Assembly (NCBI GenBank): GCA_020073365.1
Contig: JAIQFL010000018.1
Location: 1-57,957, forward strand
Direction of reading: 5' to 3'
DNA length: 57,957 bases
From: Terriglobia bacterium
GTDB taxonomy: Bacteria; Acidobacteriota; Terriglobia; Bryobacterales; Bryobacteraceae
Shown in pieces: positions 29,102 to 39,300 of the stretch. The first letter of the stretch is position 1, and the number at the start of each line of letters is the position of its first letter. A program made the translations under genes and the position numbers. The notes beneath the pieces were generated by a model. It was not told where the DNA came from. It made no database searches and saw only the letters and a list, made by a program, of their open reading frames with translations.

Positions 29102-29899
29102 ATGCGGCGTATCCTGCGATTCTTGCTGCATCCTTGGTGGATCGCCGAGGCCCTTGTGCACCCCCGCCGGGGACGGGATTACGGCATCGGCCTATTTGCC
29201 AAGCTCAAACTGCTCCGCCAGATTTGGCGCAATTCCAATCAGCCCGGCAGCGCCTCCTCTTTTTTTGAACACGTCTTCCTGGTCACCCGCCTGTTCGAAA
29301 TCTCCAAGGACCTCCCCGGCACGGTGGCGGAGTTCGGCTGTTATAAAGGCTTCTCCACCGCCAGCCTTTCGCTGGCCTGCGCCCTGACAGGGAGGCGTCT
29401 GCTGGTCTTCGATTCCTTCCAAGGCTTGCCAGCGCCGGAAGAGTCCATCCACAACTTCGACACGGGCCTTGAGGTGCTCTACCACCAGGGCCAATACACC
29501 GGCACGCTGGAAGAGGTCCGGCGGAACGTAACGCTCTTCGGAGACGTTAGCGTGTGCGAATTTATCCCAGGTTATTTTGACGCCACCCTGCCGCACCGCA
29601 ACCCCGGCGAGCGCTTTGTTCTGATTTTCGAAGATGCCGACCTGCCGCAATCAGTCCGTAGCGTACTCCTCGGCACATGGAAGAAGTTGCAGCCGGGCTG
29701 CTCCTTCTTCTGCCATGAAGCACGCGACCGGGAAGTGGTGAAGCTATTCTTCGATGACCGCTGGTGGGTGGAAACCCTTGGTGAGCTGGCGCCGGGATTC
29801 GTCGGTTCCGGCGCAGGCATCATGAGCGGCCCGAGTTTGGACTGGTGTTGCCTGGGATTCACCGTCCGCCCCGCACGGGCCCTCCAGCCGCCGCCGTAA
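29102..29899 (+). CDS. TylF/MycF-like methyltransferase
   Basis: 265 residues from ATG 29102. SAM motif I appears as GTVAEFGCYKGFSTASLSLA near 75-95, followed by RRLLVFDSFQGLPAPEESIH. Later come FEDADLPQSVRSVLLGTWKK and FFCHEARDREVVKLFF, where TylF family members have their Asp metal ligands (E/D-D-A-D). The family methylates hydroxyls of sugars or small molecules. The start begins with MRRILRFLLHPWWIAEAL, and longer upstream starts lack homology-like sequence. It is followed 25 bases later by a GT2 gene with its own -10. Confidence 0.8.
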   Translation: MRRILRFLLHPWWIAEALVHPRRGRDYGIGLFAKLKLLRQIWRNSNQPGSASSFFEHVFLVTRLFEISKDLPGTVAEFGCYKGFSTASLSLACALTGRRLLVFDSFQGLPAPEESIHNFDTGLEVLYHQGQYTGTLEEVRRNVTLFGDVSVCEFIPGYFDATLPHRNPGERFVLIFEDADLPQSVRSVLLGTWKKLQPGCSFFCHEARDREVVKLFFDDRWWVETLGELAPGFVGSGAGIMSGPSLDWCCLGFTVRPARALQPPP

Positions 29900-29910
29900 G
29901 CGCGCGGGGC

Positions 29911-29925
29911 TATAATGAATCACCA
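29911..29925 (+). promoter_or_regulatory. -10 box for a leaderless GT2 transcript
   Basis: A perfect TATAAT at 29911-29916 ends 8 bases before ATG 29925, so transcription would begin at or next to the start codon. No Shine-Dalgarno lies between them. No clear -35 is seen. Confidence 0.5.
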
Positions 29926-30899
29926 TGGCAGCCATGCCGCCGCACCCCTCGTCTTCCGGCGGTTCCTCGTCGAGCGAAGTGGGCGTCCCCACGGTGTCGG
30001 TCATCATTCCGTCCCTGAACGCCGCGCGCTACATACGAGCGGCGATTGACAGCGCACTCGCGCAAACGCATCCCGTACTGGAAGTGATCGTGGTGGATGG
30101 CGGGTCGGGGGACGGTACGCAGGAGGTGGTGTGGGGCTACGGGCCGCACGTTCAGTTGCTGGATCAGAGGAAATCCGGCCGGAAGGGCATCGCTGCGGGA
30201 CGCAATCTCGGTGTGGAGGCTGCGTCCGGAGATTGGCTGGCTTTTCTCGACGCCGACGACTGGTGGGACCCGCGCAAGACGGCCGAACAGTTGGCGGCAC
30301 TGAAAAAAAGCCCCGGTGCGGCCTTAAGTTACACAGGAGCCTGGTTTGTCTCTGAGGCCTCGGGCGAGCGTACCAGCTGTCCCACCGCCGATGCCAAGGC
30401 CGTTTGGCCCACTTTGCGGTGGATCAATCCTCTCGGCGCTTCCACTGTGATGGCGCGACGCGATGCGCTGGTCGCAGTTGGCGCGTTCCGCGAAGACCTG
30501 ATCGGTTTCGAGGATTGGGAAATGTGGGTACGGCTGCGGCTGCACTATCTTTTCGCCTCCGTTCCCGAGCCGTTGACCTTCTATCGGGTTCTGGCGCAAA
30601 GCATCAGCCACGACTTACAGAAGCACCTGGATGGAATTCCGGAAGTCTGCGGGAGCACCATGGTGGCGGGGTTGAACGCCTGGCAGCGATGGATCGTCCG
30701 GCGCCGTTTATGGGCCGCCCAATTGTATGGCGCGGCGCTGGTCGCCCGCGAGAACGGCGCCCCGCAGGAGAAATCCCTGCTTTGGCGCTCGCTGGGGAAC
30801 TGGCCGTTTCCCACATTTCTCCCCTATCGTCATGCGTCGCTGTTGAAATCCTGCGTGGGGCCCAGAGTGTGGCGAGGCCTTCGTTCGCTCGCCCGCTAA
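29925..30899 (+). CDS. GT2-family glycosyltransferase
   Basis: 324 residues from ATG 29925. A Ser/Gly-rich leader is followed by VPTVSVIIPSLNAARYIRAA, VLEVIVVDGGSGDGTQEVVW and GDWLAFLDADDWWDPRKTAE, which holds the D-A-D-D nucleotide-sugar/metal site. The acceptor half contains FEDWEMWVRLRLHYLFASVP, the usual E-D-W base region. There is no TM helix. It is the intact equivalent of the frameshifted GT2 at 26474-27387. It probably acts on a surface polysaccharide in the same local cluster as the methyltransferases. Confidence 0.9.
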   Translation: MAAMPPHPSSSGGSSSSEVGVPTVSVIIPSLNAARYIRAAIDSALAQTHPVLEVIVVDGGSGDGTQEVVWGYGPHVQLLDQRKSGRKGIAAGRNLGVEAASGDWLAFLDADDWWDPRKTAEQLAALKKSPGAALSYTGAWFVSEASGERTSCPTADAKAVWPTLRWINPLGASTVMARRDALVAVGAFREDLIGFEDWEMWVRLRLHYLFASVPEPLTFYRVLAQSISHDLQKHLDGIPEVCGSTMVAGLNAWQRWIVRRRLWAAQLYGAALVARENGAPQEKSLLWRSLGNWPFPTFLPYRHASLLKSCVGPRVWRGLRSLAR

Positions 30900-31164
30900 T
30901 CGAGATTCTCACTGTGGTGTCGTGCACCCTCGCGCACTCGCGCACCCTGACATTGACATTCCTCGCCAGAAATGGTAAAAAACTACAGCGCTCGGAGGCG
31001 GCCCCTGTCTGTGCCCGCTGAGTTCCTGCCCTCGTTTGGCTTCACGTGACATCTGCATTTTGCGTACCTGGAGGCGCCCCGTTGCCGCCCGGTTATCCCG
31101 CCTTGGCTTGCTGCTCGGGCATTTGATTTGTGAAGCGGGTTCGGAGATCCTAGGCGAAGGCCCT

Positions 31165-34100
31165 ATGCGCTGCTCGAATTGTTCTCTCTGCGGAAGACTG
31201 CTGCTCTTTCTGTGTGCGGCGGCCGGCGCGATCCACGCGCAGTCTATACCCGCGGCTTCCTCGGACTTTTTCGAAACCAAAGTGCGGCCGGTCCTGGCAA
31301 ACAATTGCTACGCGTGCCACACCGGTACTTCCATGGGCGGGTTGCGGGTGGACAGCCGGGTGGCCTTGTTGAAAGGCGGCGGACGCGGCGCTGCCATCGT
31401 GCCGGGCGATCCCGACAAGAGCATTCTGGTGGATGCCATCCGGCAGACCGATGCAAAGCTCAAGATGCCCATGGGCGGCAAGCTCAAGGAGTCTGAGATC
31501 GAAGACATCGTCTCGTGGATCAAGGCAGGCGCGGTGTGGCCGGCAACCGCAACCGCCGCCAGCGCGGCCACCGCCGCCAAGGGCACGGAAAAGTACGCGA
31601 TCCCGCCCGAGCGGAAGGCCTTCTGGTCGCTGCTGCCGCTCCAGGATCCGCCGCCTCCCCAGGTAAAGGATGCGAGATGGCCGCGCACGGCGATCGACCG
31701 CTTCGTTCTGGCGCGCCTGGAAAAGGAGGGGATGAAGCCGGTGCGGCAGGCCAACCGGCACGACCTGATCCGCCGCGCGACCCTGGATCTGACCGGCCTC
31801 CCGCCCACCCCCGAGGAGATCGCGGCGTTCGAAAAGGATCCCTCTGCCGACGCTTTTGCCAAGGTGGTGGACCGCCTGCTGGCTTCCCCGCACTATGGGG
31901 AGCGCTGGGGCCGTTTCTGGCTCGACGTGGCGCGCTACGGCGAAGACGATTACCGCAGCCTCAACCCCAATCCTCGCGGCTACCATCCCTATCCCAACGC
32001 TTATGTCTATCGCGATTGGGTAATCCAGGCGTTCAACGACGATATGCCGTACGACGCGTTCGTGAGGGCGCAGATCGCTGGCGACCTATTGGACGAGAAG
32101 ACCCGCTATAAGACGCTGCCCGCCACCGGCTTCCTCGGTCTGGGACCCTGGTATTACGACAACGGCGCGGTGGAAGTGACACGCGCCGACGAGCGGCACG
32201 ACCGCGTGGATGTGGTGACCCGCGGATTCCTCGGCCTCACCGTGGCCTGCGCGCGCTGCCACGATCATAAGTACGATCCCATCCCCCAGACTGACTACTA
32301 TTCCTTGGCCGGCGTGTTCCTGAACACCGCTTACCATGAGTATTCCCGCGTCCCTAAGTCGGTTCTGGACGAGTACACCAGGCTGGAAGAGGAGGTGGAA
32401 AAGAAACAGAAGGTGCTTCAGGAGATCCAGAATAACTTGAGCGCGCAGTTATCGGAGTCTCTGGCCTTTAAGACCTCCAATTACCTGCAGGGGGTCTACG
32501 AAGTCGCCGGCCAGAAGCGGGACATCGAGACCGTGGTGGAGGCCAGAAAGCTCGATTACGAGCTGCTGGAGCGGTGGATCAAGTACATGGGAAAGCCCAC
32601 CGACAAATACCACCACAAGGAAGCGTGGCAGGCCCTGATGAAGAAAGCTAAGCCCGCGGCCGGGGGTGGTGGTGGTCGAGGCATGGGCGGCGGTGGCGCC
32701 TTCGGGGGTGGCGCGGACGGCGGTGGTCGCGGGGGCGCCGGTGGCCGCGGCGGGGGCAATCCGGAAGTCAAGAAGGTTGCCGATGAGTTCCAGGCGAGCG
32801 TGATCCAGGCGATGCTTGCCCGCAAGGAGCTCAACGAGGAGAACGATATCATCGCGGCCAAGGCGCTGGAAGGCACCAAGAAAAAGAAGCGCGCCAACAA
32901 ACCCAACGAATTTATCACGAATGACGACTTTTGCCCGAATTGCGGCCTTCGCCTGAAGACCATGCCGGAAGACGAGAGCAGCTTCTGGACGGAGATTTTC
33001 CAGCGTGAGCTGACCGATGCCGACGACCCTGCCGCCATGATGGCCGCTGGCGGCCGCGCGGGCAAGCCCGGAGTGCTGCTCTTCCGCGGTTGGGGACTGG
33101 AGAGCCGCACCGGAGCCGAGGCGCAGGCACAGATGGCCGCGGTTCGAGCCGATCTGGAAGCTGCCCGGAAGAAACTGGAGCCGGCCTACCCGTTTCTCCA
33201 TGGCGTCGAGGACGCCAGGGAACCCGTGAACCTCCCGGTCAGTATCCGCGGCAATCCCAACAACCTCGGGCCCGAAGTCCCGCGGCATTTCTTGAGCATG
33301 CTCTCGAAGGACGAGCCGCAGCCTTTCGCGAAGGGCAGCGGGCGGCTGGAGCTGGCCGATGACATCCTGAAACAGCCGATTGCCATGCGCGTGTTCGTGA
33401 ACCGCATTTGGAAAGGTCACTTCGGCACGGGGATTGTCGATACCCCCAGTAACTTCGGAATGACCGGCGAGCGCCCCACGAATCCCGAACTACTCGACTA
33501 CCTTGCCAGTAACTTCGTTAAGAACGGCTTGTCCGTCAAGAAGCTGCACCGCGACATCATGTTGAGCTCGGTGTATCAGCTTTCCACCGATAGGGACGAG
33601 TCCAACTATGCCAAGGACTCCGGCGACCGCTTCTACTGGCGCATGGACCGGAAACGGATGGACGCCGAGCAGATTCGCGACGCGGTTCTGATGGTGGCGG
33701 GCAATCTCGATAAGTCACTGGGCGGTCCCAGCCAGGAGCTCACGCCTGCTTTCACCCGCCGCACGGTATACGGCACGGTGAGCCGTTACAAGCTGGATGA
33801 GTACCTCCAGTTGTTTGACTTCCCCAGCCCGAACATCAGCGCCGAGAAGCGCTTCACCACCACCGTGCCGCTGCAGCGGCTGTTCCTGATGAATAGCGAC
33901 TTCATTCAGGTGGAATCGGAAGAGCTCGCCAGGCGGGTGGCCCCGGAGGCCGACAACCGCGCGCGCATTCGGAAGGTCTATCTGCTGGCGTACGGCCGCG
34001 AGCCCAGCCCGGAGGAAGTGAAGTTGGGCATCGATTATCTGCACGCCGAGCCGATGCGCGAGTACGAGGAAAACAAGAACAAGCCGCCGGAAGGCGGGGG

Positions 34101-34404
34101 GCGCGGCGGCCGCGGCGGGCCGGGAGGCGCAACGCCGGCTGCTACGGCTACGGCTGCCGCCGCCAAACCCGACGCTCCGGAAGGCGGCGCCGGCGACGGA
34201 GCCGAGGCCGCGGCTGACGCGCCAGCGCCCATGCCCATGGGTATGGGAATGATGGGCGGGATGGGCGCATTCCCGGGAGGCGCAGGCATGGGCGGCCGCC
34301 GAGGTCCGGGCGCGCCACCGGTAGAGGTGAAGTACGAGCCGACCGCATGGGGCCGTTACATCAAGGTGCTTCTCAGTGCCAGCGAGTTTGTCTTTATCAA
34401 CTAG
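31165..34404 (+). CDS. PSCyt1-DUF1549-DUF1553 cytochrome-domain protein
   Basis: 1079 residues from ATG 31165, which opens a signal peptide (LLLFLCAAAGAIHAQ). A single heme site CYACH is at 48-52 in the PSCyt1 domain (VRPVLANNCYACHTGTSMGG). DUF1549 follows (WPRTAIDRFVLARLEKEGMK; GERWGRFWLDVARYGEDDY) and DUF1553 closes the protein (MRVFVNRIWKGHFGTGIVDT; YLLAYGREPSPEEVKLGIDY). Two low-complexity inserts stand out: Gly-rich about 500-533 and Gly/Ala/Met-rich about 976-1053. A CPNC pair is near 590. Planctomycetes and Acidobacteria carry many such proteins next to DUF1501 genes, as here. A role in periplasmic polymer degradation or electron transfer is suspected but unproven. Confidence 0.92.
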   Translation: MRCSNCSLCGRLLLFLCAAAGAIHAQSIPAASSDFFETKVRPVLANNCYACHTGTSMGGLRVDSRVALLKGGGRGAAIVPGDPDKSILVDAIRQTDAKLKMPMGGKLKESEIEDIVSWIKAGAVWPATATAASAATAAKGTEKYAIPPERKAFWSLLPLQDPPPPQVKDARWPRTAIDRFVLARLEKEGMKPVRQANRHDLIRRATLDLTGLPPTPEEIAAFEKDPSADAFAKVVDRLLASPHYGERWGRFWLDVARYGEDDYRSLNPNPRGYHPYPNAYVYRDWVIQAFNDDMPYDAFVRAQIAGDLLDEKTRYKTLPATGFLGLGPWYYDNGAVEVTRADERHDRVDVVTRGFLGLTVACARCHDHKYDPIPQTDYYSLAGVFLNTAYHEYSRVPKSVLDEYTRLEEEVEKKQKVLQEIQNNLSAQLSESLAFKTSNYLQGVYEVAGQKRDIETVVEARKLDYELLERWIKYMGKPTDKYHHKEAWQALMKKAKPAAGGGGGRGMGGGGAFGGGADGGGRGGAGGRGGGNPEVKKVADEFQASVIQAMLARKELNEENDIIAAKALEGTKKKKRANKPNEFITNDDFCPNCGLRLKTMPEDESSFWTEIFQRELTDADDPAAMMAAGGRAGKPGVLLFRGWGLESRTGAEAQAQMAAVRADLEAARKKLEPAYPFLHGVEDAREPVNLPVSIRGNPNNLGPEVPRHFLSMLSKDEPQPFAKGSGRLELADDILKQPIAMRVFVNRIWKGHFGTGIVDTPSNFGMTGERPTNPELLDYLASNFVKNGLSVKKLHRDIMLSSVYQLSTDRDESNYAKDSGDRFYWRMDRKRMDAEQIRDAVLMVAGNLDKSLGGPSQELTPAFTRRTVYGTVSRYKLDEYLQLFDFPSPNISAEKRFTTTVPLQRLFLMNSDFIQVESEELARRVAPEADNRARIRKVYLLAYGREPSPEEVKLGIDYLHAEPMREYEENKNKPPEGGGRGGRGGPGGATPAATATAAAAKPDAPEGGAGDGAEAAADAPAPMPMGMGMMGGMGAFPGGAGMGGRRGPGAPPVEVKYEPTAWGRYIKVLLSASEFVFIN

Positions 34405-34453
34405 TGGGACAGACGATCGTTTTTCGTCGTCTGTCAGCCGGCCTTCGGCCGGC
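34404..34453 (+). repeat. Hairpin repeat copy R1 (double stem) after the cytochrome gene
   Basis: The repeat begins on the last base of the TAG stop codon. GACAGACGA (34408-34416) pairs with TCGTCTGTC (34427-34435). A second stem GCCGGCC/GGCCGGC lies at 34437-34453. The same two-stem layout recurs at 40784-40832 and 49902-49950. Confidence 0.85.
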
Positions 34454-34491
34454 CGGGCTTCCGACTTGCCCGCAGAGATCGAGGAGCGATC

Positions 34492-36069
34492 GTGAAAAAT
34501 ATGTCCTTACACAAGTCTTCTAACCCCGTGACCCGCAGGGAAGCGCTGCTTCGCGTGGGCAGCGGCTTCGGCATGATGGCATTCGCGGGAATGCTCGGCC
34601 GCTCGCTGGCCAAAGCCGACACCATCATCAAGCCGGATGGCACGGTGGGAGTGGCCAAACTCGACTACCCGCAGCGCGTCAAGCGCGTCATCTTTCTGTT
34701 CATGAACGGCGGCCTGTCGCACGTCGATAGCTTCGATCCCAAGCCTGCCCTGGATAAGTATGATGGCCAACCCCTGCCCGGTGGAACCGTCAAGACCGAA
34801 CGGCGCACCGGAGAGTTGATGAAGTCGCCGTTCAAGTTCAAGAAGTACGGCCAGTGTGGCATGGACGTCAGTGAACTGTGGCCGCACCTCGGCGAGGTGG
34901 CCGACGATATTTGCTGGGTCCGCTCGGTGTACACCGATATCCCCAACCACGAGCCCTCCTGCCTCATGCTGAATACCGGCGCCAACCAGGCGGGCCGGCC
35001 ATCCATGGGCGCCTGGCTTACTTACGGCCTGGGCACGGAAAACCAGAACCTTCCCGGCTATGTGGTTCTATGTCCTAGCGTTCCGACGACGGTCGGTCCC
35101 CCTCTCTGGAGTAATGGCTTCCTGCCGGCGATCAACCAGGGAACTTACATCTCCAATCGGGTTCAGACCGCTCCGGACGGTCCCGATGGCATGCCTGGCG
35201 AAGACATGCCCGAAGAGATGCCCGAGGATGCGGCTAAGGACCAGGACGCCAAGGATAAGGACGGCAAAGACAAGCCCAAGAGAGTGGTCATCGAGCGCTA
35301 TTTCGATCCCAAGAAACTGGTCAGCTACGTGAATAACCCGAAGTTCTCGCTGGTGGAGCAGCGCCGCGAGCTCGACTTACTGCAAAGACTGGAGAAACTG
35401 CGCGAGGCTCAAACCGGTACCGATCAGCAGGTGGAAGCGGTCATCAAGTCCATGGAAGTCGCCTACCGCATGCAGACCGATGCACCGGAAGTCTTCGATG
35501 TGCGCAAGGAATCGCAAGCCACGCTGGATCTCTACGGCCCGGGGCCGGTTGCCCGTGGTTGCCTGACCGCGGTCCGGCTGGCGGAAAAAGGCGTTCGTAT
35601 GACGCAGGTCTACTATTCCCAGGGTGACCCATGGGACGCGCACGGCGATATCTTCGCCCACAAGACCAATGCGAAGAATTCCGACCAGGGCTTCGCCGCC
35701 GTGATCAAAGACCTGAAGTCGCGCGGCCTGTGGACGGACACGCTGGTGGTGTGCGGTTCGGAATTCGGCCGTACGCCGGTACGGGAAGTCGGCGGCGCCG
35801 GCGGCGGCATCAAGCGGGGCCGCGACCACAATCCCTTCGGGTTTACCATGTGGCTGGCAGGCGGCGCGGTCAAGGGGGGCACAATTTACGGCGCCACCGA
35901 TGACTTCGGCTTCAAGGCCATTGAGAAACCCGTACACGTTCACGACATTCACGCGACCATTCTGTACCTGTTCGGCATCGACCATACCAAGCTGACTTAC
36001 CGTTACAGCGGCAGAGACTTCCGTTTAACAGATGTGTCGGGCACCGTCCTCCACGACCTAATCGCTTGA
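34492..36069 (+). CDS. DUF1501 protein with Tat signal
   Basis: 525 residues. GTG 34492 is chosen because GAGGAG (34481-34486) is spaced 5 bases from it; the ATG at 34501 is 14 away. A Tat-type leader is visible: TRREALLRVGSGFGMMAFAG. The body is DUF1501, an alkaline-phosphatase-fold family: RVIFLFMNGGLSHVDSFDPK, GQCGMDVSELWPHLGEVADD, VVCGSEFGRTPVREVGGAGG, then GRDHNPFGFTMWLAGGAVKG and HDIHATILYLFGIDHTKLTY. An acidic/Lys-rich loop (about 235-265) is inserted. Paired with the upstream DUF1553 gene, as is usual, it is probably exported folded to the periplasm. Confidence 0.92.
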   Translation: MKNMSLHKSSNPVTRREALLRVGSGFGMMAFAGMLGRSLAKADTIIKPDGTVGVAKLDYPQRVKRVIFLFMNGGLSHVDSFDPKPALDKYDGQPLPGGTVKTERRTGELMKSPFKFKKYGQCGMDVSELWPHLGEVADDICWVRSVYTDIPNHEPSCLMLNTGANQAGRPSMGAWLTYGLGTENQNLPGYVVLCPSVPTTVGPPLWSNGFLPAINQGTYISNRVQTAPDGPDGMPGEDMPEEMPEDAAKDQDAKDKDGKDKPKRVVIERYFDPKKLVSYVNNPKFSLVEQRRELDLLQRLEKLREAQTGTDQQVEAVIKSMEVAYRMQTDAPEVFDVRKESQATLDLYGPGPVARGCLTAVRLAEKGVRMTQVYYSQGDPWDAHGDIFAHKTNAKNSDQGFAAVIKDLKSRGLWTDTLVVCGSEFGRTPVREVGGAGGGIKRGRDHNPFGFTMWLAGGAVKGGTIYGATDDFGFKAIEKPVHVHDIHATILYLFGIDHTKLTYRYSGRDFRLTDVSGTVLHDLIA

Positions 36070-36331
36070 AGTGGCGCAAGCACTCGTGCTCGGAGTACCC
36101 TCTGGGTCGGTCGGCACTCGTGCCGGCACTTGGCGGGTGCCGGCGCTCGGCTCGCCATCAATCAAATCAATCGGTCGAATAGCAGATTTTGATTTGACTC
36201 CAGTGCCAGGTTGTCCGTACACTGCATCAACGGTCTCTGTTTCTCTAGGTAACAGACTCTCCCCGCCGAGACTCGATCCACGTCGAACAGTTGCTCCCAA
36301 GCTCCCATCTACGTAAGGAGAATAGTCTCAA
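36070..36331. repeat. Cluster of GCACTCGTGC-type palindromes in the DUF1501-TonB gap
   Basis: GCACTCGTGC occurs near 36079, GGCACTCGTGCC at 36113-36124 and GGCAC...GTGCC at 36125-36141, all within 70 bases after the DUF1501 stop. They may form a terminator or be a small interspersed element. The rest of the gap has no gene. Confidence 0.5.
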
Positions 36332-39300
36332 ATGACTCGCTTCGCCATAGCGCTCGTGTTGGCAGTGTTGCCGCTGGCCGCTCAAAGCAGCCTGCAGGGT
36401 GTGATTACCGATACGCAAGGGGCGGTAGTGCCAGAAGCCGTCGTCACGGCAAAGAACGCCGACACTGCCGCCATGCGAAAAGCGCTGACCAACAGCACTG
36501 GCGTCTACGTTCTACCCCAAGTCCAGCCCGGAACTTACAAGATTACGGTGGAGAAACCCGGGTTCCGCACGCATACCGCGGAGATCCTGCTGCAAGTGAA
36601 CACTCCGGCTACTCTGGACATCAAGCTGGAACTGGGGCAGGTAGCCGAGTCGGTGAACGTCAATGCTGAAGTCGCCGTCGTCAATACCGAGAATGCGGCC
36701 ATGGGCAGTCCGTTCACCGAGACCCAGGTGAAGGAACTCCCGCTGCAAACGCGCAACGTAGTCGCGCTGCTGGGCGTACAGGCGGGTGTGTCGTCCTCCG
36801 GACAGGTTCTCGGGTCCCGGCCCGATCAGAATAACGTGCTCCTGGACGGCGTGGATGTCAACGACAACCAAGGCAAGGACGGATTCAATGCAGTGCTTCC
36901 GATCCCGCTCGACTCGGTGCAGGAGTTTCGCACCACGGTCGCCGGTCTGGGCGCCGATATGGGCCGTTCCGCGGGCGGACAGGTATTTATCGTGACCAAG
37001 GGGGGAAGCAATCAATTCCACGGGTCGTTGTACGAGTACAATCGCAACACTCTGACCGAGGCGAACGACTGGTTCAGCAACCGCGCCGGCGTAGCCCGTG
37101 CGGCCCTGGTTCGGAATCAGTATGGAGGCTCGCTGGGCGGTCCGGTCCTCAAGAACCGCCTGTTCTTCTTTTTCAACTATGAAGGCCGCAAGGATCGCAG
37201 CGCCACTTCGAAGACGGCCACAGTCCCGAACAGCACCTTCGCGCAGGGGACCGTACAGGTCTTGCTGAAGGACGGAAGGACCGTCCAACTGACTCCACAG
37301 GACGTAGTCAACATCGACCCGCTTCACATCGGCGCCAGCCAGTACGTGCTGAACCTGATGAAACAGTATCCGGCGGGGAACAATCCGCTGGGGGCTTCCG
37401 ACAAGGGTCTGAACTTCAATCAACTGCTCTTCAACGCGCCCAACCATCTGGACAATCACGCCATGGTCGGGCGGATGGATTACAACATCGACCAGTCCGG
37501 CAAACACAGCATCACGGTGCGCGGCACTTTGAACGGAGCCTCGCAGGACGGAAGCGGCACTGGAACCACGGGGCTCGCGCAATTCCCGGGACAGGCGGCC
37601 GTGGCGAAAACGCTCGATAATTCGCGCGGCGTCTCCGTCCGATATACCGCCGTGCTGGCTCCTCACCTGGTAAACCTGGCCACCTACGGCTACACCCGGC
37701 TTGGTACGGCTTCCACCGGTTCCGATGCCGTTGTCCCGAACCTCGGTTTTACGACACTGGATCCTTTGACGCCGCGCCCTTCGCAGCGCATTGCACCCAC
37801 GATGAACCTGGCTGACGATTTGACCTGGACGAAGGGCCGTCACACGGTCCAACTGGGCTTGAACTTCAGGATCATCGACAACAACCGGCTCTCGTTTAAC
37901 AACCTGCCGAACTACAGTTTCAGCCGCAACACCCTGCTGGGGCTGGGCGCCGATATCGACGCCGACGTACTGGCCTACCTCCAGCCGATCTATGGCAGCA
38001 GCATCGCCCTCTCATCAGGCACCAACGTAACCAATGCCTTCGGCGCCCTGCTGGGACTGATCAATCAATTCGGAGCCACTTACAACTTCGGGAAAAGCGG
38101 CCAGGCCATTCCGTTTGGCCAGCCGGTGGCCGTCGATTTCGGTTCCAAGGAATACGAAGAGTACGCCCAGGATACTTTCAAGTGGAAGCGCAATGTTACG
38201 GTCACTTATGGGCTGCGATATTCCATCTTCAGCCCGCCCTACGAGAAGAATGGCATCCAGGTGGTGCCGGTAACGCCCCTCAGCCAGTTCTTCGCCGAAC
38301 GTAACGGTGGACAGTTGCTCGGAATCCCCTCCTACGCGCTGCCCAGCGCCATGGTCACTTACGACCTGGGTGGTCCGGTCAACAACAAGCCCGGATACTA
38401 TCCCACGGACTACAAGGACATCGCACCGCGCCTTTCGGTGGCTTATACGCCCGAATCCGGCTCGATGCTGGAGAGCATTATGGGTAAGGGCAGCGTGTTC
38501 CGCATTGGCGCGGGCATCGTTTACGATCACTACGGCAGCGCCATGGTGAACACCTTTGCCAATTCCGGTTCGCCTGGCTTGGCAACTACGGTGGCCCAAC
38601 CCGTCAACACGAATTTCACCACAGGGTACCGCTACAACGGCAGCGGATTGCCGGTCCTTCCCGCTGCTGGCGGGGGCGCATTTCCATACGCTCCACCTGT
38701 CATTCAGGGAGGATTCACCACGTTCAGCGGCGTGGCGAGTAACTTGAAAGCGCCCTACGAGTATCTGCTCAACGCCAGCTATGCACGTCCCCTGCCGCAT
38801 AAGATGAGCCTGGAAATCGGTTACGCCGGGCGCCTCAGCCACAGGGGCCTCCTGAGCCAGGATTTCGCCCAGCCGATGACGAAGTTCACCGATCCGAAAT
38901 CGGGTCAGTCATGGATTCAAGCCAGCACCGCACTGGCGCAACTCTACAACTCGGGAGTTACATCCGCCCAGGTGAAAGCCAATCCGAACTTGATTCCGAA
39001 TCAGGCTTTCTTCGAGAACATCTTCCCGGGCGCGAAGAACCTGTATATTAACGGCAGCGCCAGTGCCAACTTCTTCTATGATGTGTACGGTAACTATTCC
39101 GGCAGCTATTTGGATGGCCTGAACGACATGGACCGCATCCGCCAGCCGAACGGAGGGTGTATTGCGGTGTATGGCTGTAACACGTTCTTTCCGCTGCAGA
39201 ACTCGGGCCTGCAGGCCTTCGCAAATGCGGGTAAGTCGGCATACCACGCAGCGACCATCGTGATCCGGCGGCCCGTGACGAATGGTTGGGGCTACGACTT

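Noticed and set aside
34404..34453. R1 as a simple rho-independent terminator
   Set aside because: The stem is not followed by a U-run; T-residues lie in the loop. Five sequence-related copies elsewhere point to a repeat family, though termination activity is not excluded.
36071..36316. 81-codon plus-strand frame after the DUF1501 gene
   Set aside because: It is built largely from the GCACTCGTGC palindromes and has no protein-like pattern.
36512..37852. 446-codon minus-strand frame within the TonB receptor gene
   Set aside because: The plus-strand reading has full receptor domains. The antisense frame is a composition artefact.
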